A stretch of DNA of 64,000 bases, from positions 186,001-250,000 of the forward strand of contig NZ_BMMV01000010.1 in the NCBI RefSeq assembly GCF_014646115.1, in the 5' to 3' direction. The number at the start of each line of letters is the position of its first letter. The first letter of the stretch is position 1. The notes beneath the pieces were generated by a model. The model did no database searches. It saw nothing but the letters and a program-made list of their open reading frames with translations, and had not been told where the DNA came from. The translations under genes and the position numbers were made by a program. This document shows, in pieces, positions 17,267 to 25,501 of this stretch. The DNA is from Streptomyces camponoticapitis (GTDB lineage Bacteria; Actinomycetota; Actinomycetes; Streptomycetales; Streptomycetaceae).

Positions 17267-18153
17267 GCGAAGCGCCGAACGGGCGGACACCCCGGCAGCC
17301 GACCGCCTCCGCGCCCGTCGTGGACGCCCACCACCACGTGTGGGACCTCTCCGTACGCGACCAGGACTGGATCACCGGCCCCGCCATGGCACCCATCCGG
17401 CGGAACTTCAGCGTCGCCGACCTCGCTCCCGAGGCCCGCGCGGCCGGCGTCGGTGCCACCGTCCTCGTCCAGACCGTCACGGTCCCGGAGGAGACCCCCG
17501 AGTTCCTCGCACTCGCCGACACGAACGAGCTGATCGCCGGTGTCGTCGGCTGGACCGACATCACCGCCCCCGATGTCGCCGACACGCTCGCCGCGCTGCG
17601 GGCGCTGCCCGGCGGGGACAAGCTCGTGGGAATCCGGCACCAGGTCCAGGGCGAGCCTGACCCCGAGTGGCTGCTGCGTCCCGACGTACAGCACGGGCTC
17701 ACCGCCGTGGCCGCCGCCGGGCTCGCGTACGACCTGATCGTCCTGCCGCACCAGTTGCCGGCGGCCACCGCGGTCGCCGCCCTGCTGCCCCAGCTGACCT
17801 TCGTACTCGACCACCTCGGCAAGCCGCCGATCGCCTCCGGCGGCCTCGACCCCTGGGCCGGCCACATCCGGGCGCTGGCGGCCAGGCCCAACGTCGTGTG
17901 CAAGCTCTCCGGCATGGTCACCGAGGCCGAGTGGGACTCCTGGACGGCCGACACACTGCGCCCGTACACCGAGACCGTGCTCGACGCGTTCGGCTCCGCG
18001 CGCCTGATGTTCGGCTCGGACTGGCCGGTGTGCCGGCTGGCCGCCAGCTACGGCGAGGTGGTGGACGTCACCCGCAAGCTGACCGCCGACCTGAGCGGGA
18101 ACGAGCGGCGGGCCGTCTTCGGCGGGACGGCCACCACGGTCTACGGCCTCTGA
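17263..18153 (+). CDS. Amidohydrolase, L-fuconolactonase-like
   Basis: This is a 296-aa metal-dependent hydrolase of the amidohydrolase-2 family. The N-terminal DAHHHVWDL motif supplies metal-binding histidines, FVLDHLGKPPI is characteristic of the lactonase/COG3618 branch, and MFGSDWPVC carries the conserved late Asp. It overlaps the dehydrogenase gene by four bases, so coupled expression is expected. The likely reaction is opening of the sugar lactone produced by that enzyme. Later pathway enzymes (dehydratase, aldolase) are not in the window. Confidence 0.85.
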   Translation: MSEAPNGRTPRQPTASAPVVDAHHHVWDLSVRDQDWITGPAMAPIRRNFSVADLAPEARAAGVGATVLVQTVTVPEETPEFLALADTNELIAGVVGWTDITAPDVADTLAALRALPGGDKLVGIRHQVQGEPDPEWLLRPDVQHGLTAVAAAGLAYDLIVLPHQLPAATAVAALLPQLTFVLDHLGKPPIASGGLDPWAGHIRALAARPNVVCKLSGMVTEAEWDSWTADTLRPYTETVLDAFGSARLMFGSDWPVCRLAASYGEVVDVTRKLTADLSGNERRAVFGGTATTVYGL

Positions 18154-18219
18154 CCATCGGCTCTGTCCCCCTTTCCCGCTTACTGGGCGTTTGGTCCGGA
18201 GCTGCGGCACCCTGGGTGC

Positions 18220-19086
18220 ATGCCGGAAGTTCCCGAAGTCGAAACGCTGAGAGAGTTCCTCGACGACCATCTGGTCGGCAAGGAGATCGTTCGCGTCCTG
18301 CCCCTGACCATCAATGTCCTGAAGACCTACGACCCACCGCTCACCGCCCTGGAGGGCGCCACCGTCAGCGCGATCGAGCGGCACGGCAAGTGGCTCGACA
18401 TCGTCGCGGGCGAGTCGGGCCTGCATCTCGCGGTGCATCTGGCGCGCGCGGGCTGGCTGCGCTGGAAGGACGAGTTCCCCCCGGCCCCGCCACGTCCCGG
18501 GAAGGGCCCGCTCGCGCTGCGGACGGTGCTGGCCGAGGGCGACGGCTTCGACCTGACGGAGGCGGGCACCACCAAGCGGCTCGCCGTTCATCTCGTCCGG
18601 GACCCCTTCGAGGTGCCCGCGATCGCCGGCCTCGGTCCCGACCCCCTCGACGACGCCTTCGACCGGGACGCGCTCGCCGCGCTGCTCGCGGGGGAACGGC
18701 GGCAGCTCAAGGGCGCTCTGCGCGACCAGCGGCTGATCGCGGGCATCGGCAACGCGTACAGCGACGAGATCCTTCACACCGCGAAGATGTCGCCCTTCAA
18801 GCCGGTCCACAATCTGACCGAGGACGAGATCACGGTCCTGTACGAGGCCATGCGCTCGACACTGAACTCGGCGATCGAGCGCTCACGCGGCGTCGCGGCC
18901 GGCCGGCTGAAGGCGGAGAAGAAGAGCGGGCTCAAGGTGCACGGCCGGGCGGGTGAGGAGTGTCCGGTCTGCGGCGACACCATCAGGTCGGTCTCCTTCG
19001 CCGACTCGTCGCTCCAGTACTGCCCGACCTGCCAGACCGGCGGCAAACCGCTGGCCGACCGCACGACGTCACGCTTCCTCAAGTAG
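18220..19086 (+). CDS. Formamidopyrimidine-DNA glycosylase / endonuclease VIII family (Fpg/Nei)
   Basis: This 288-aa base-excision repair glycosylase/AP lyase begins MPEVPEVET; Pro2 is the catalytic nucleophile and Glu3 is conserved. The H2TH region contains LIAGIGNAYSDEILH, and the C-terminal zinc finger is seen as CPVCG and YCPTCQTGG. All catalytic features are present. The Val at position 4 (usually Leu) is a minor variant. Streptomyces carry several paralogues, so its preferred lesion (8-oxoguanine or oxidised pyrimidines) is open. It stands alone and faces the anti-sigma-like gene. Confidence 0.92.
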   Translation: MPEVPEVETLREFLDDHLVGKEIVRVLPLTINVLKTYDPPLTALEGATVSAIERHGKWLDIVAGESGLHLAVHLARAGWLRWKDEFPPAPPRPGKGPLALRTVLAEGDGFDLTEAGTTKRLAVHLVRDPFEVPAIAGLGPDPLDDAFDRDALAALLAGERRQLKGALRDQRLIAGIGNAYSDEILHTAKMSPFKPVHNLTEDEITVLYEAMRSTLNSAIERSRGVAAGRLKAEKKSGLKVHGRAGEECPVCGDTIRSVSFADSSLQYCPTCQTGGKPLADRTTSRFLK

Positions 19087-19125
19087 CCCACCCTCTGCGG
19101 CGGTACGGCCCTGTCACCCGCGCCG

Positions 19126-19794
19126 TCAGCCGCTCCGTACCGTCATCAGCCGGTGCCCGGTCTCCGTCCGCACCTCGAAACGGTCGATCTCGTGCGGCCG
19201 CAGCGCGGCGCCGCCCCACGTGACCATCGGCCCCCCGCTGTCCCCGCGGGCGGACCACGTCATCACGGTCTCCTCCGACCCGTCCCGGCCCACGGCGACC
19301 AGCTCGCACACCCCGGTCGCCGTCGACCTCGACAGCTCCAGCGCGACATCCGTGCCCCAGCGCTTCTCCGCCGCCGTCACCACGGCCGCCGTCCCGGTCC
19401 TGCGGTCCGTCGCCGTCCACCGCTCGGCGGTCGGCGCTGCGGGGGAGCCGTCGCCCCCTTGCGTCTCGACGATCGCGAACGGGCCACCCACGGCGATCAC
19501 CAGCGCCGCGGCGACCAGGGCGAGCCGCCGTCTCCGGCTCAGCCGCCGCCGGGCCGCCGTCCCTTCGAGCATCCGGTGCAGCAGCTCGGGGCCCGCCGAC
19601 ACGAAGGGGGACACCCGCGGGGGCGTCTGCCGGGTGTACTCGTCGAGCTGCCCCCGCACCCCGCCGAAATCGCCCAACAGCAGTGTGCAGTGGGGGCAGT
19701 CCATGAGATGGTCCTCAAAACGGAAAGCATCGGCAGCGTCGAGCACGCCGAGCGCGTAGGCGCCGACATCGCGATGGATCTCCGGGGTCCGCAT
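19126..19794 (-). CDS. Membrane anti-sigma-like protein with zinc-binding (zf-HC2) domain
   Basis: This 222-aa protein has an N-terminal ZAS motif H29-x3-C33-x2-C36 (HLMDCPHC), the zinc-binding anti-sigma signature. A basic stretch (RRRLSRRRR) is followed by one transmembrane helix at about 90-109 and an extracytoplasmic domain of about 110 residues. Anti-sigma factors of this build hold an ECF sigma factor at the membrane. No sigma gene is beside it; the nearest neighbour is a LytTR response regulator starting 102 bases away in the opposite direction. It may therefore control a distant sigma factor or have been repurposed. Confidence 0.8.
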   Translation of the reverse strand: MRTPEIHRDVGAYALGVLDAADAFRFEDHLMDCPHCTLLLGDFGGVRGQLDEYTRQTPPRVSPFVSAGPELLHRMLEGTAARRRLSRRRRLALVAAALVIAVGGPFAIVETQGGDGSPAAPTAERWTATDRRTGTAAVVTAAEKRWGTDVALELSRSTATGVCELVAVGRDGSEETVMTWSARGDSGGPMVTWGGAALRPHEIDRFEVRTETGHRLMTVRSG

Positions 19795-19896
19795 GCCCCC
19801 TCATACGGGGCGCGAAGGCAAAACACTCAAGCCGGCCCGCTTATCCACGTACCGATCCGGCCTCACCGCGCCCCACAGCCCTTAAACTTCCGCGTC

Positions 19897-20646
19897 ATGC
19901 TGCGTGTACTGGCCGTGGACGACGAAGAGCCCGCCCTCGAAGAGCTGCTGTACCTTCTGCGCGCCGACCCGCGGATCCGCGGCGCCGAGGGTGCCACCAG
20001 CGCGACCGAGGCACTGCGCCGTATCGGAGCCGCCCTGGACGCCGGTCCTGACGACCCGGCCGCCGTCGACGTCGTCTTCCTCGACATCCATATGGCGGGG
20101 CTGACGGGGCTCGACGTCGCCAAGCTCCTGGCGGGTTTCGCCCAGCCGCCGCTGATCGTCTTCGTCACCGCCCACGAGGGCTTCGCCGTCCAGGCGTTCG
20201 ACCTCAAGGCCGTCGACTACGTCCTCAAGCCCGTCCGCAGGGAGCGGCTGGCCGAGGCGGTGCGCCGCGTCGCCGAACTGGTCGGGGAGCGCGGCCCCGT
20301 CGTCGACACGTCCACCGACCAGATCCCCGTGGAGCTCGGAGGTGTGACCCGCTTCGTCCCCGTCGCCGACATCGTCTACGCGGAGGCCCAGGGCGACTAC
20401 GCCAGACTCCACACCGACACAGGCAGCCATCTGGTCCGTATCCCGCTCACCACCCTGGAGGAGCGCTGGCGCTCCCGCGGTTTCGTACGGATCCACCGCC
20501 GCCATCTCGTCGCCGTGGCCCGGATCGACGAACTGCGCCTGGACGCCGGCGCCATGAGCGTGCGCGTCGGCGACGCGGAACTGGCCGTCAGCAGGCGGCA
20601 CGCCAGGGCCGTACGCGATCTGCTGATGCGGCTCCCCGGCCGCTGA
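19897..20646 (+). CDS. LytTR-family response regulator
   Basis: This 249-aa two-component response regulator has a receiver domain at 1-125 with acidic pocket D8-D9 (VLAVDDEEPA), phospho-acceptor D63 (VVFLDIHM) and the conserved Lys in DYVLKP. The LytTR DNA-binding domain spans about 140-245 (IVYAEAQGDYARLHT, RWRSRGFVRIHRRHLV). There is no clear ribosome site; TAAACT lies eight bases before ATG 19897, so the mRNA may be leaderless. The cognate kinase is very likely the LytS-type kinase at 22620, reached after a small membrane protein and a symporter. A gap of 130 bases separates it from those genes, which may be its target. Confidence 0.9.
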   Translation: MLRVLAVDDEEPALEELLYLLRADPRIRGAEGATSATEALRRIGAALDAGPDDPAAVDVVFLDIHMAGLTGLDVAKLLAGFAQPPLIVFVTAHEGFAVQAFDLKAVDYVLKPVRRERLAEAVRRVAELVGERGPVVDTSTDQIPVELGGVTRFVPVADIVYAEAQGDYARLHTDTGSHLVRIPLTTLEERWRSRGFVRIHRRHLVAVARIDELRLDAGAMSVRVGDAELAVSRRHARAVRDLLMRLPGR

Positions 20647-20776
20647 CCAGGCTCTTCACCGGGCGGGCAGGGGTGTGCCGGGGGTTCCCTCCGCCTTGAC
20701 GGTCTGCTTACACTCCGGCCCTGGGACCGGCCCCAGCACCGCTGCGACGACCGAGGCACAAGGGGGAGAAGAGACC

Positions 20777-21139
20777 ATGACCGCGGAGTCCGCCCCCAAG
20801 CGCGAGGTCGTCACCGGCGAACCCCGCCGGGTACGCCCGCTGCCCCGCTACCGCGCCCAGGCCGAGATCGACGAGCAGACCGCGCTCGGCGATGCCTATG
20901 TCCGTTCGCTCATGCGCGGCCAACTCCGCGCCGGACTCACCGCGTTCGCGCTGCTGGCCACGGTCGTCGGCACACTCCCGCTCGCCTTTGCCGCGCTTGA
21001 GGACCCCACCGTCGTCTGGGTGGTGCTCGGTGTCGCCGCCTATCCGCTGCTGACCCTGCTGGCCTGGTGGTACGTGCGGCGCGTCGAGCGCAACGAGCGG
21101 GACTTCGCCCGGCTCGTGAAGGGCCGGCCGCTGCCGTGA
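20777..21139 (+). CDS. Small two-helix membrane protein (DUF485-like), symporter partner
   Basis: This 120-aa protein has two transmembrane helices (about 52-75 and 82-101) between basic ends, and is preceded by a strong AAGGGGGAG. Its stop overlaps the GTG of the sodium/solute symporter by four bases (GTGA). This pairing of a small two-helix protein with an SSS permease is like the DUF485-actP arrangement in other bacteria. That suggests it assembles with or modulates the transporter, though I assign the family only by context and topology. Confidence 0.7.
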   Translation: MTAESAPKREVVTGEPRRVRPLPRYRAQAEIDEQTALGDAYVRSLMRGQLRAGLTAFALLATVVGTLPLAFAALEDPTVVWVVLGVAAYPLLTLLAWWYVRRVERNERDFARLVKGRPLP

Positions 21140-22623
21140 GCCAGAGCTACACGGTGACGGCCGTCGCCGTCGTCGTGGTCGCCACCGTCCTCGTCGGCGG
21201 TTTCGGCCTGCGCATATCCCGCACCACCTCCGACTTCTACGTGGCCTCCCGCACGGTACGGCCCGGCCTCAACGCCGCCGCGATCAGCGGCGAGTACCTC
21301 TCCGCCGCCTCGTTCCTCGGCATCGCCGGCCTGCTCCTGCTGCACGGACCCGACATGCTCTGGTACCCGGTCGGCTACACCGCCGGCTATCTGGTCCTGC
21401 TGATCTTCGTCGCCGCCCCGCTCCGGCGCTCCGGCGCGTACACCCTCCCCGACTTCGCCGAAGGGCGCCTGGAGTCCCGCCCGGCGCGCCGTGTGGTCAG
21501 CGCGCTCGTCGTCGGCGCGGGCTGGCTCTATCTGGTGCCGCAGCTCCAGGGCGCGGGCCTCACGCTGGAGATCCTGACCGGCGCGCCGAACTGGTTCGGC
21601 GCCGTCCTCGTCGCGCTCGTCGTGGTCGTGGCCGTCGCCGCGGGCGGCATGCGCAGCATCACCTTCGTACAGGCCTTCCAGTACTGGCTCAAACTCACGG
21701 CCCTGCTCGTCCCGGCGATCTTCCTGCTGCTGGCGTGGCAGGGCGACGGACGGCCACCGATCGACTTCGACCTCACCGAGATGTCGAGCCGCGCCGACCA
21801 CCCGATGTACGCGACGTACGGACTGATCGTCTCCACCTTCCTCGGCACGATGGGACTCCCGCACGTCGTGGTCCGCTTCTACACCAGCCCCAACGGCCGG
21901 GCCGCCCGCCGGACCACCGTCGGTGTGCTCGCCCTGATCGGCGGGTTCTATCTGCTGCCGCCGGTGTACGGCGCCCTCGGGAGGCTGTACGCGCCCGCGC
22001 TCGACCTCGGTACGGACGCGGACGCCGCCGTCCTGCTGCTGCCGGATCTGGTGATCGGCGGCACGGCGGGCGATCTGCTCGGGGCGCTCGTCGCGGGCGG
22101 GGCCTTCGCCGCGTTCCTGTCCACCGCGTCCGGTCTGACCATGGCCGTCGCCGGGGTGCTCACCCAGGACGTGCTGCCCTCGCGCGGCGTACGGCACTTC
22201 CGGCTGGCGACGCTGCTCGCCATCCTCGTACCGCTCGGCGGCTCGCTGCTGGTGAGCGGTATGCCGGTGGCGGACGCCGTCGTGATGGCCTTCGCCGTCT
22301 CGGCCTCGTCGTTCTGCCCGCTGCTGGTGCTCGGCATCTGGTGGCGGCGGCTCACCCCGCCCGGCGCGATCGCGGGGCTGCTGCTCGGCGGCGGATCGGC
22401 GCTGGTGGCCATCGTGATCACGGTCAGCGGCGCCGTACGGTCGGGCTGGCCGCACGCCCTGCTCGCCTGGCCCGCCGTCTGGTCCGTGCCCGTCGGGTTC
22501 CTCGCGATGATCCTGGTGTCGCTGGCCACCCGGTCACGGATACCGTCGGGGACCAAGGCCGCCATGACCCGCTTCCATCTGCCGGAGGCCCTGGTGCCCG
22601 GTGCCCGCGGAGGCCCCCGATGA
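21136..22623 (+). CDS. Sodium:solute symporter (SSS family), monocarboxylate-type
   Basis: This 495-aa integral membrane carrier has 12-13 hydrophobic segments. ISGEYLSAASFLGIAGLLLLHG is the TM2 Na+-site region of the ActP/MctP branch, and QAFQYWLKL and STASGLTMAVAGVLTQD are also characteristic. Known relatives import acetate, pyruvate and other monocarboxylates with Na+. It is coupled by 4-base overlaps both to the small membrane protein before it and to the histidine kinase after it. A transporter cotranscribed with its sensor is a hint that the substrate is also the signal. Confidence 0.88.
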   Translation: MSQSYTVTAVAVVVVATVLVGGFGLRISRTTSDFYVASRTVRPGLNAAAISGEYLSAASFLGIAGLLLLHGPDMLWYPVGYTAGYLVLLIFVAAPLRRSGAYTLPDFAEGRLESRPARRVVSALVVGAGWLYLVPQLQGAGLTLEILTGAPNWFGAVLVALVVVVAVAAGGMRSITFVQAFQYWLKLTALLVPAIFLLLAWQGDGRPPIDFDLTEMSSRADHPMYATYGLIVSTFLGTMGLPHVVVRFYTSPNGRAARRTTVGVLALIGGFYLLPPVYGALGRLYAPALDLGTDADAAVLLLPDLVIGGTAGDLLGALVAGGAFAAFLSTASGLTMAVAGVLTQDVLPSRGVRHFRLATLLAILVPLGGSLLVSGMPVADAVVMAFAVSASSFCPLLVLGIWWRRLTPPGAIAGLLLGGGSALVAIVITVSGAVRSGWPHALLAWPAVWSVPVGFLAMILVSLATRSRIPSGTKAAMTRFHLPEALVPGARGGPR

Positions 22624-23816
22624 CCGGAGCCGCCCTCGCGGTACTGATCGTGCTCGGCCCGCTGCTGCTCGCGGGGGGCTATGTGCTCGGCCGCCGTACC
22701 GGACGCGGGCGGCCCGACCGGACCAGCGACGTCGGTACGCCCGTCGAGCACGCCACCTTCGAGACCCTGCACACCGCGTCGCTCGCCGCGCCGCCCCTGC
22801 GCGCCGGACTCACCGAGGAGAGCGCGGGCAAGGCAGCCCGGCGGCTGCGCTCGCTGCTGGGGACGGACGCGCTCTGTCTCACCGACCGGGACCGGGTACT
22901 CGCGTGGGACGGCCTCGGCGAGCACCACGGCAAGCATGTGATGGACCATGTGCAGACCCTGCTGGCCAGTGGCCGCGGCACGGCCTTCCCGAGCGGCTGC
23001 CGCGATCTGGACTGTCCGCTGCGCTGGGGCGTCGCCGCGCCGCTGACCGTCGACCACCGCGTGCTCGGCACCCTCGTCGCCTACGCGCCACGGGAGTCCG
23101 CGGTCCTCGCGCGGGCCGCGGGCGAGGTCGCCCGCTGGGTCTCCGTACAGCTCGAACTCGCCGAACTCGACCGCTCCCGCACCCAGTTGATCGAGGCGGA
23201 GATCAAGGCACTGCGCGCCCAGATCTCGCCGCACTTCATCTTCAACTCGCTCGCCGCGATCGCCTCGTTCGTCCGCACCGATCCCGGGCGCGCCCGCGAA
23301 CTGCTCCTGGAATTCGCCGACTTCACCCGTTACTCGTTCCGCAGACACGGGGACTTCACCACCCTCGCCGACGAACTGCACTCCATCGACCAGTACTTGG
23401 CACTCGTCCGGGCCCGCTTCGGCGACCGTCTGTCGGTCACCCTCCAGGTCGCACCCGAAGTGCTGCCGGTCGCGATGCCGTTCCTCTGTCTCCAGCCGCT
23501 CGTCGAGAACGCCGTCAAGCACGGCCTCGAAGGCAAGATCACGATGAGCCACATCACCATCAGCGCGCTCGACGCCGGTTCGGAGGCGGAGGTCGTGATC
23601 GAGGACGACGGGGTGGGGATGGACCCGGAGCGGCTGCGCCGGATCCTGCGCGGCGAGGGCGGTCTGTCCACGGGCATCGGACTGCTCAACGTGGACGAGC
23701 GGCTGCGCCAGGTCTACGGGGACGACTACGGGCTCGTCATCGAGACCGGGGTGGGGGCGGGGATGCGCATCGCGGTACGGATCCCCAAGTACCGCGCGGG
23801 AGTGCACGGCACCTGA
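22620..23816 (+). CDS. LytS-type sensor histidine kinase
   Basis: This 398-aa kinase has a single N-terminal transmembrane helix (3-25), a GAF-like domain (about 65-175; CRDLDCPLRWGVAAPLTVDHRVLG), then the His_kinase/LytS core. The phospho-acceptor is H205 in QISPHFIFNSL; the ATPase has the N-box LQPLVENAVKHGLE and G-boxes DDGVGM and GIGLLN. The Cys-containing GAF-like segment (SGCRDLDCP) could sense redox or a ligand. It overlaps the symporter gene by four bases and most likely phosphorylates the LytTR regulator at 19897. Comparable LytS/LytTR systems in enterobacteria and MctSR in rhizobia answer to pyruvate or other monocarboxylates. Confidence 0.9.
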   Translation: MTGAALAVLIVLGPLLLAGGYVLGRRTGRGRPDRTSDVGTPVEHATFETLHTASLAAPPLRAGLTEESAGKAARRLRSLLGTDALCLTDRDRVLAWDGLGEHHGKHVMDHVQTLLASGRGTAFPSGCRDLDCPLRWGVAAPLTVDHRVLGTLVAYAPRESAVLARAAGEVARWVSVQLELAELDRSRTQLIEAEIKALRAQISPHFIFNSLAAIASFVRTDPGRARELLLEFADFTRYSFRRHGDFTTLADELHSIDQYLALVRARFGDRLSVTLQVAPEVLPVAMPFLCLQPLVENAVKHGLEGKITMSHITISALDAGSEAEVVIEDDGVGMDPERLRRILRGEGGLSTGIGLLNVDERLRQVYGDDYGLVIETGVGAGMRIAVRIPKYRAGVHGT

Positions 23817-23862
23817 ACGGGTCCGAGGGCATCGGGGCTTCCGGGCTCAGGGCTTACGGGCC

Positions 23863-24408
23863 TCAGAACAGATGTATCGCCAGATGCCCCAGCGGCAGCC
23901 CTAACTGCCACGCCGGGGTCCACACCTGCGGCCCCTCCTCCCCGTGCCGCTCCACGGCCCCGTCACCGGCCGCCCCGGGGTCGCCGCCCGGCGCCCCCAT
24001 CGCGTCGAGATCCGGCGCCAGCAGCTCGGTCTCCTCCAGCCACCGCCAGGCGGCGAGGGCAAGCTCCAGATCCGGGTCGGGGTGGGCGGCCCCGGTCCGT
24101 TCCGCCTGGAACGCGCGGGTCTCCAGCAGGTCGAGCTGGTGACAGACCCATTCACGCCAACCGGTCCCGTACGCGGTCAGAGTCCGCCACTCGGCCATCC
24201 GCGCCACCCCGCCGGCCCCGCCGACCGGCCCGTCGGACAGGAAGATGGTCAGGGCGAGGGCGTCGCGGCCTGCCCGGTACTCAAGTGTGGTGGGCGGCAT
24301 CAGGTCGCCGGTGCGCAGCAGTTCGTCGGCGATGTACTCCGCGTACATCCATGCCATGGGGACGAGCAGGCCGCCACCACCGCCTTCGTCATGACGTTCC
24401 GGACGCAT
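23863..24408 (-). CDS. Conserved hypothetical protein, 181 aa
   Basis: The family is not recognised. The soluble acidic protein has a Gly-rich start (DEGGGGGLLVP), a helical middle (WMYAEYIADELLRTGDL, WREWVCHQLDLLETRAFQAE, LALAAWRWLEETELL) and ends GLPLGHLAIHLF. ATG 24408 follows AGGAAGGCGG. It is convergent with the kinase gene and divergent from the small anti-sigma gene, and therefore monocistronic. The long helices and lack of catalytic-looking motifs suggest a binding or adaptor role, but this is a guess. Confidence 0.65.
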   Translation of the reverse strand: MRPERHDEGGGGGLLVPMAWMYAEYIADELLRTGDLMPPTTLEYRAGRDALALTIFLSDGPVGGAGGVARMAEWRTLTAYGTGWREWVCHQLDLLETRAFQAERTGAAHPDPDLELALAAWRWLEETELLAPDLDAMGAPGGDPGAAGDGAVERHGEEGPQVWTPAWQLGLPLGHLAIHLF

Positions 24409-24520
24409 TGTTTTCCGCCTTCCTTCCTCTCCGTGGACGCTGCTTCACCGAGCATTGAACCGGCGGCCGGTGCCCAGCGTGGCCAGAAGAGCAGGATCGG
24501 ACAGCGGACCGGAGGCGATT

Positions 24521-24715
24521 GTGACGAGTGAGGCCGGCGGTGACCCGCATGTGCGGTCGCAGCTCGGTGCCTACGCGCTGGGAGGGCTCACGCCCGAGGA
24601 GGACCGGCGGATCGCCGGGCACCTGGACGGTTGTCCCAGGTGCGCCGCCGACTATGCGGAGGTGGCCGATGGCGCGGCGCTCCTCGCACTCTTCGACGAG
24701 GAGGACCTGTGGTAG
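24521..24715 (+). CDS. Minimal zinc-binding anti-sigma factor (64 aa)
   Basis: GTG 24521 follows GGAGG with five-base spacing and gives a 64-aa protein that is nearly only a ZAS fold: H34-x3-C38-x2-C41 (HLDGCPRC) with short helices on both sides and no membrane helix. It should therefore be a soluble anti-sigma factor, a type that often responds to thiol oxidation through its zinc cysteines. An upstream in-frame ATG at 24455 lacks a ribosome site. Its last 64 bases overlap, tail to tail, the end of the ECF sigma gene on the other strand, the most likely partner. Convergent rather than co-directional arrangement is unusual. Confidence 0.78.
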   Translation: MTSEAGGDPHVRSQLGAYALGGLTPEEDRRIAGHLDGCPRCAADYAEVADGAALLALFDEEDLW

Positions 24716-25230
24716 CCCGGCAGCGAGCGGCCGAGGGCGCGCAGGGCGTAGTAGGAGCGGGACTTGACGGTTCCGGCCGGTATGCCAAGCACTTGTGCCG
24801 CCTCGACGACACTGAGCCCCTTGAAGTAGATCTGCGCGAGTACGGCGCGGTGCTCCGGGCTCAGCGACTTCACCGCCTGCCGTACGTCGAGCGCCGCGAC
24901 GGACCGCTCCGTGGGATCGCCCGGTTCCGGGGTGGCTTCGAGGACGCCGTCGCTGACTTCGGCCGGGCGGGCCAGCCGTGAGCGGCGGGCGTCTATCGCC
25001 AGCCGGCGGCCCACGGTGAAGAGCCAGGGCCGCATGGACTCGTAGGGGCCCTCGAACGCCTCGGGGTGCTGCCAGGCGCGGACCAGCGTCTCCTGGAGCA
25101 GATCCTCGGCGCGCTGCCGGTCGCCGTAGGTCAGACCGAGCAGGAAGTGGAGCAGCGCGGCGCCGTGCTCGCGCTGCAACTCCGCCAGCGCCCGCTCGTC
25201 GGTCGTCGCCGTGGCCGTGGCGGTGGTCAT
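24652..25230 (-). CDS. ECF (sigma-70 family) RNA polymerase sigma factor
   Basis: This 192-aa extracytoplasmic-function sigma factor has region 2 at about 20-90 (DRQRAEDLLQETLVRAWQHPE, RPWLFTVGRRLAIDARRSR) and region 4 at about 115-170 (LSPEHRAVLAQIYFKGLSVV and PAGTVKSRSYYALRALGR helix-turn-helix). ATG 25230 is chosen because AAGGGA precedes it; the frame stays open for 160 codons upstream but loses sigma similarity. The C-terminal ~22 residues (Ser/Ala-rich) are encoded across the overlap with the anti-sigma gene and are probably non-conserved. It diverges from the CapA-like lipoprotein gene across 271 bases. Confidence 0.9.
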   Translation of the reverse strand: MTTATATATTDERALAELQREHGAALLHFLLGLTYGDRQRAEDLLQETLVRAWQHPEAFEGPYESMRPWLFTVGRRLAIDARRSRLARPAEVSDGVLEATPEPGDPTERSVAALDVRQAVKSLSPEHRAVLAQIYFKGLSVVEAAQVLGIPAGTVKSRSYYALRALGRSLPGYHRSSSSKSARSAAPSATSA

Positions 25231-25370
25231 CGTGAACGTCCCTTCTCGCGGAGGTCCGGGTGTGCGGCGTCGTTGCCGTTGGCGTATCCGAACGCATCCG
25301 GTACGTCCGGGGACAGACGGCTCACAAGGGTCTGCGACGAGCGGTCGCTCCGCGCGGCGAGTGGTGCGGT

Positions 25371-25396
25371 GAACGGTTGGCCCGATCCGCTTCGTC
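25371..25396 (+). promoter_or_regulatory. Weak candidate ECF-type promoter facing the CapA gene
   Basis: GAAC (25371-25374), an 18-base spacer and CGTC (25393-25396) resemble ECF -35/-10 boxes in the divergent region between the sigma gene and the CapA-like gene. An A/T-rich inverted patch ATTA-N7-TAAT lies at 25426-25440. Confidence 0.3.
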
Positions 25397-25501
25397 CCTT
25401 TCGGGTGGTTCGCCGATCCACAAGCATTAGTCATATTAATCTGACGATATGTATGCGTTGACCGTTTGGTCGCCTTCCGCATCAATGAAGGAGCCTGACC
25501 G

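Noticed and set aside
24455..24520. Upstream ATG for the small anti-sigma gene
   Set aside because: It has no ribosome site, whereas GTG 24521 has GGAGG at good spacing and starts right at the family region.
25458..25486. TTGACC-N17-ATCAAT as promoter of the CapA-like gene
   Set aside because: The transcript would start at or after the ribosome site GAAGGAG (25487-25493), leaving no usable translation signal.
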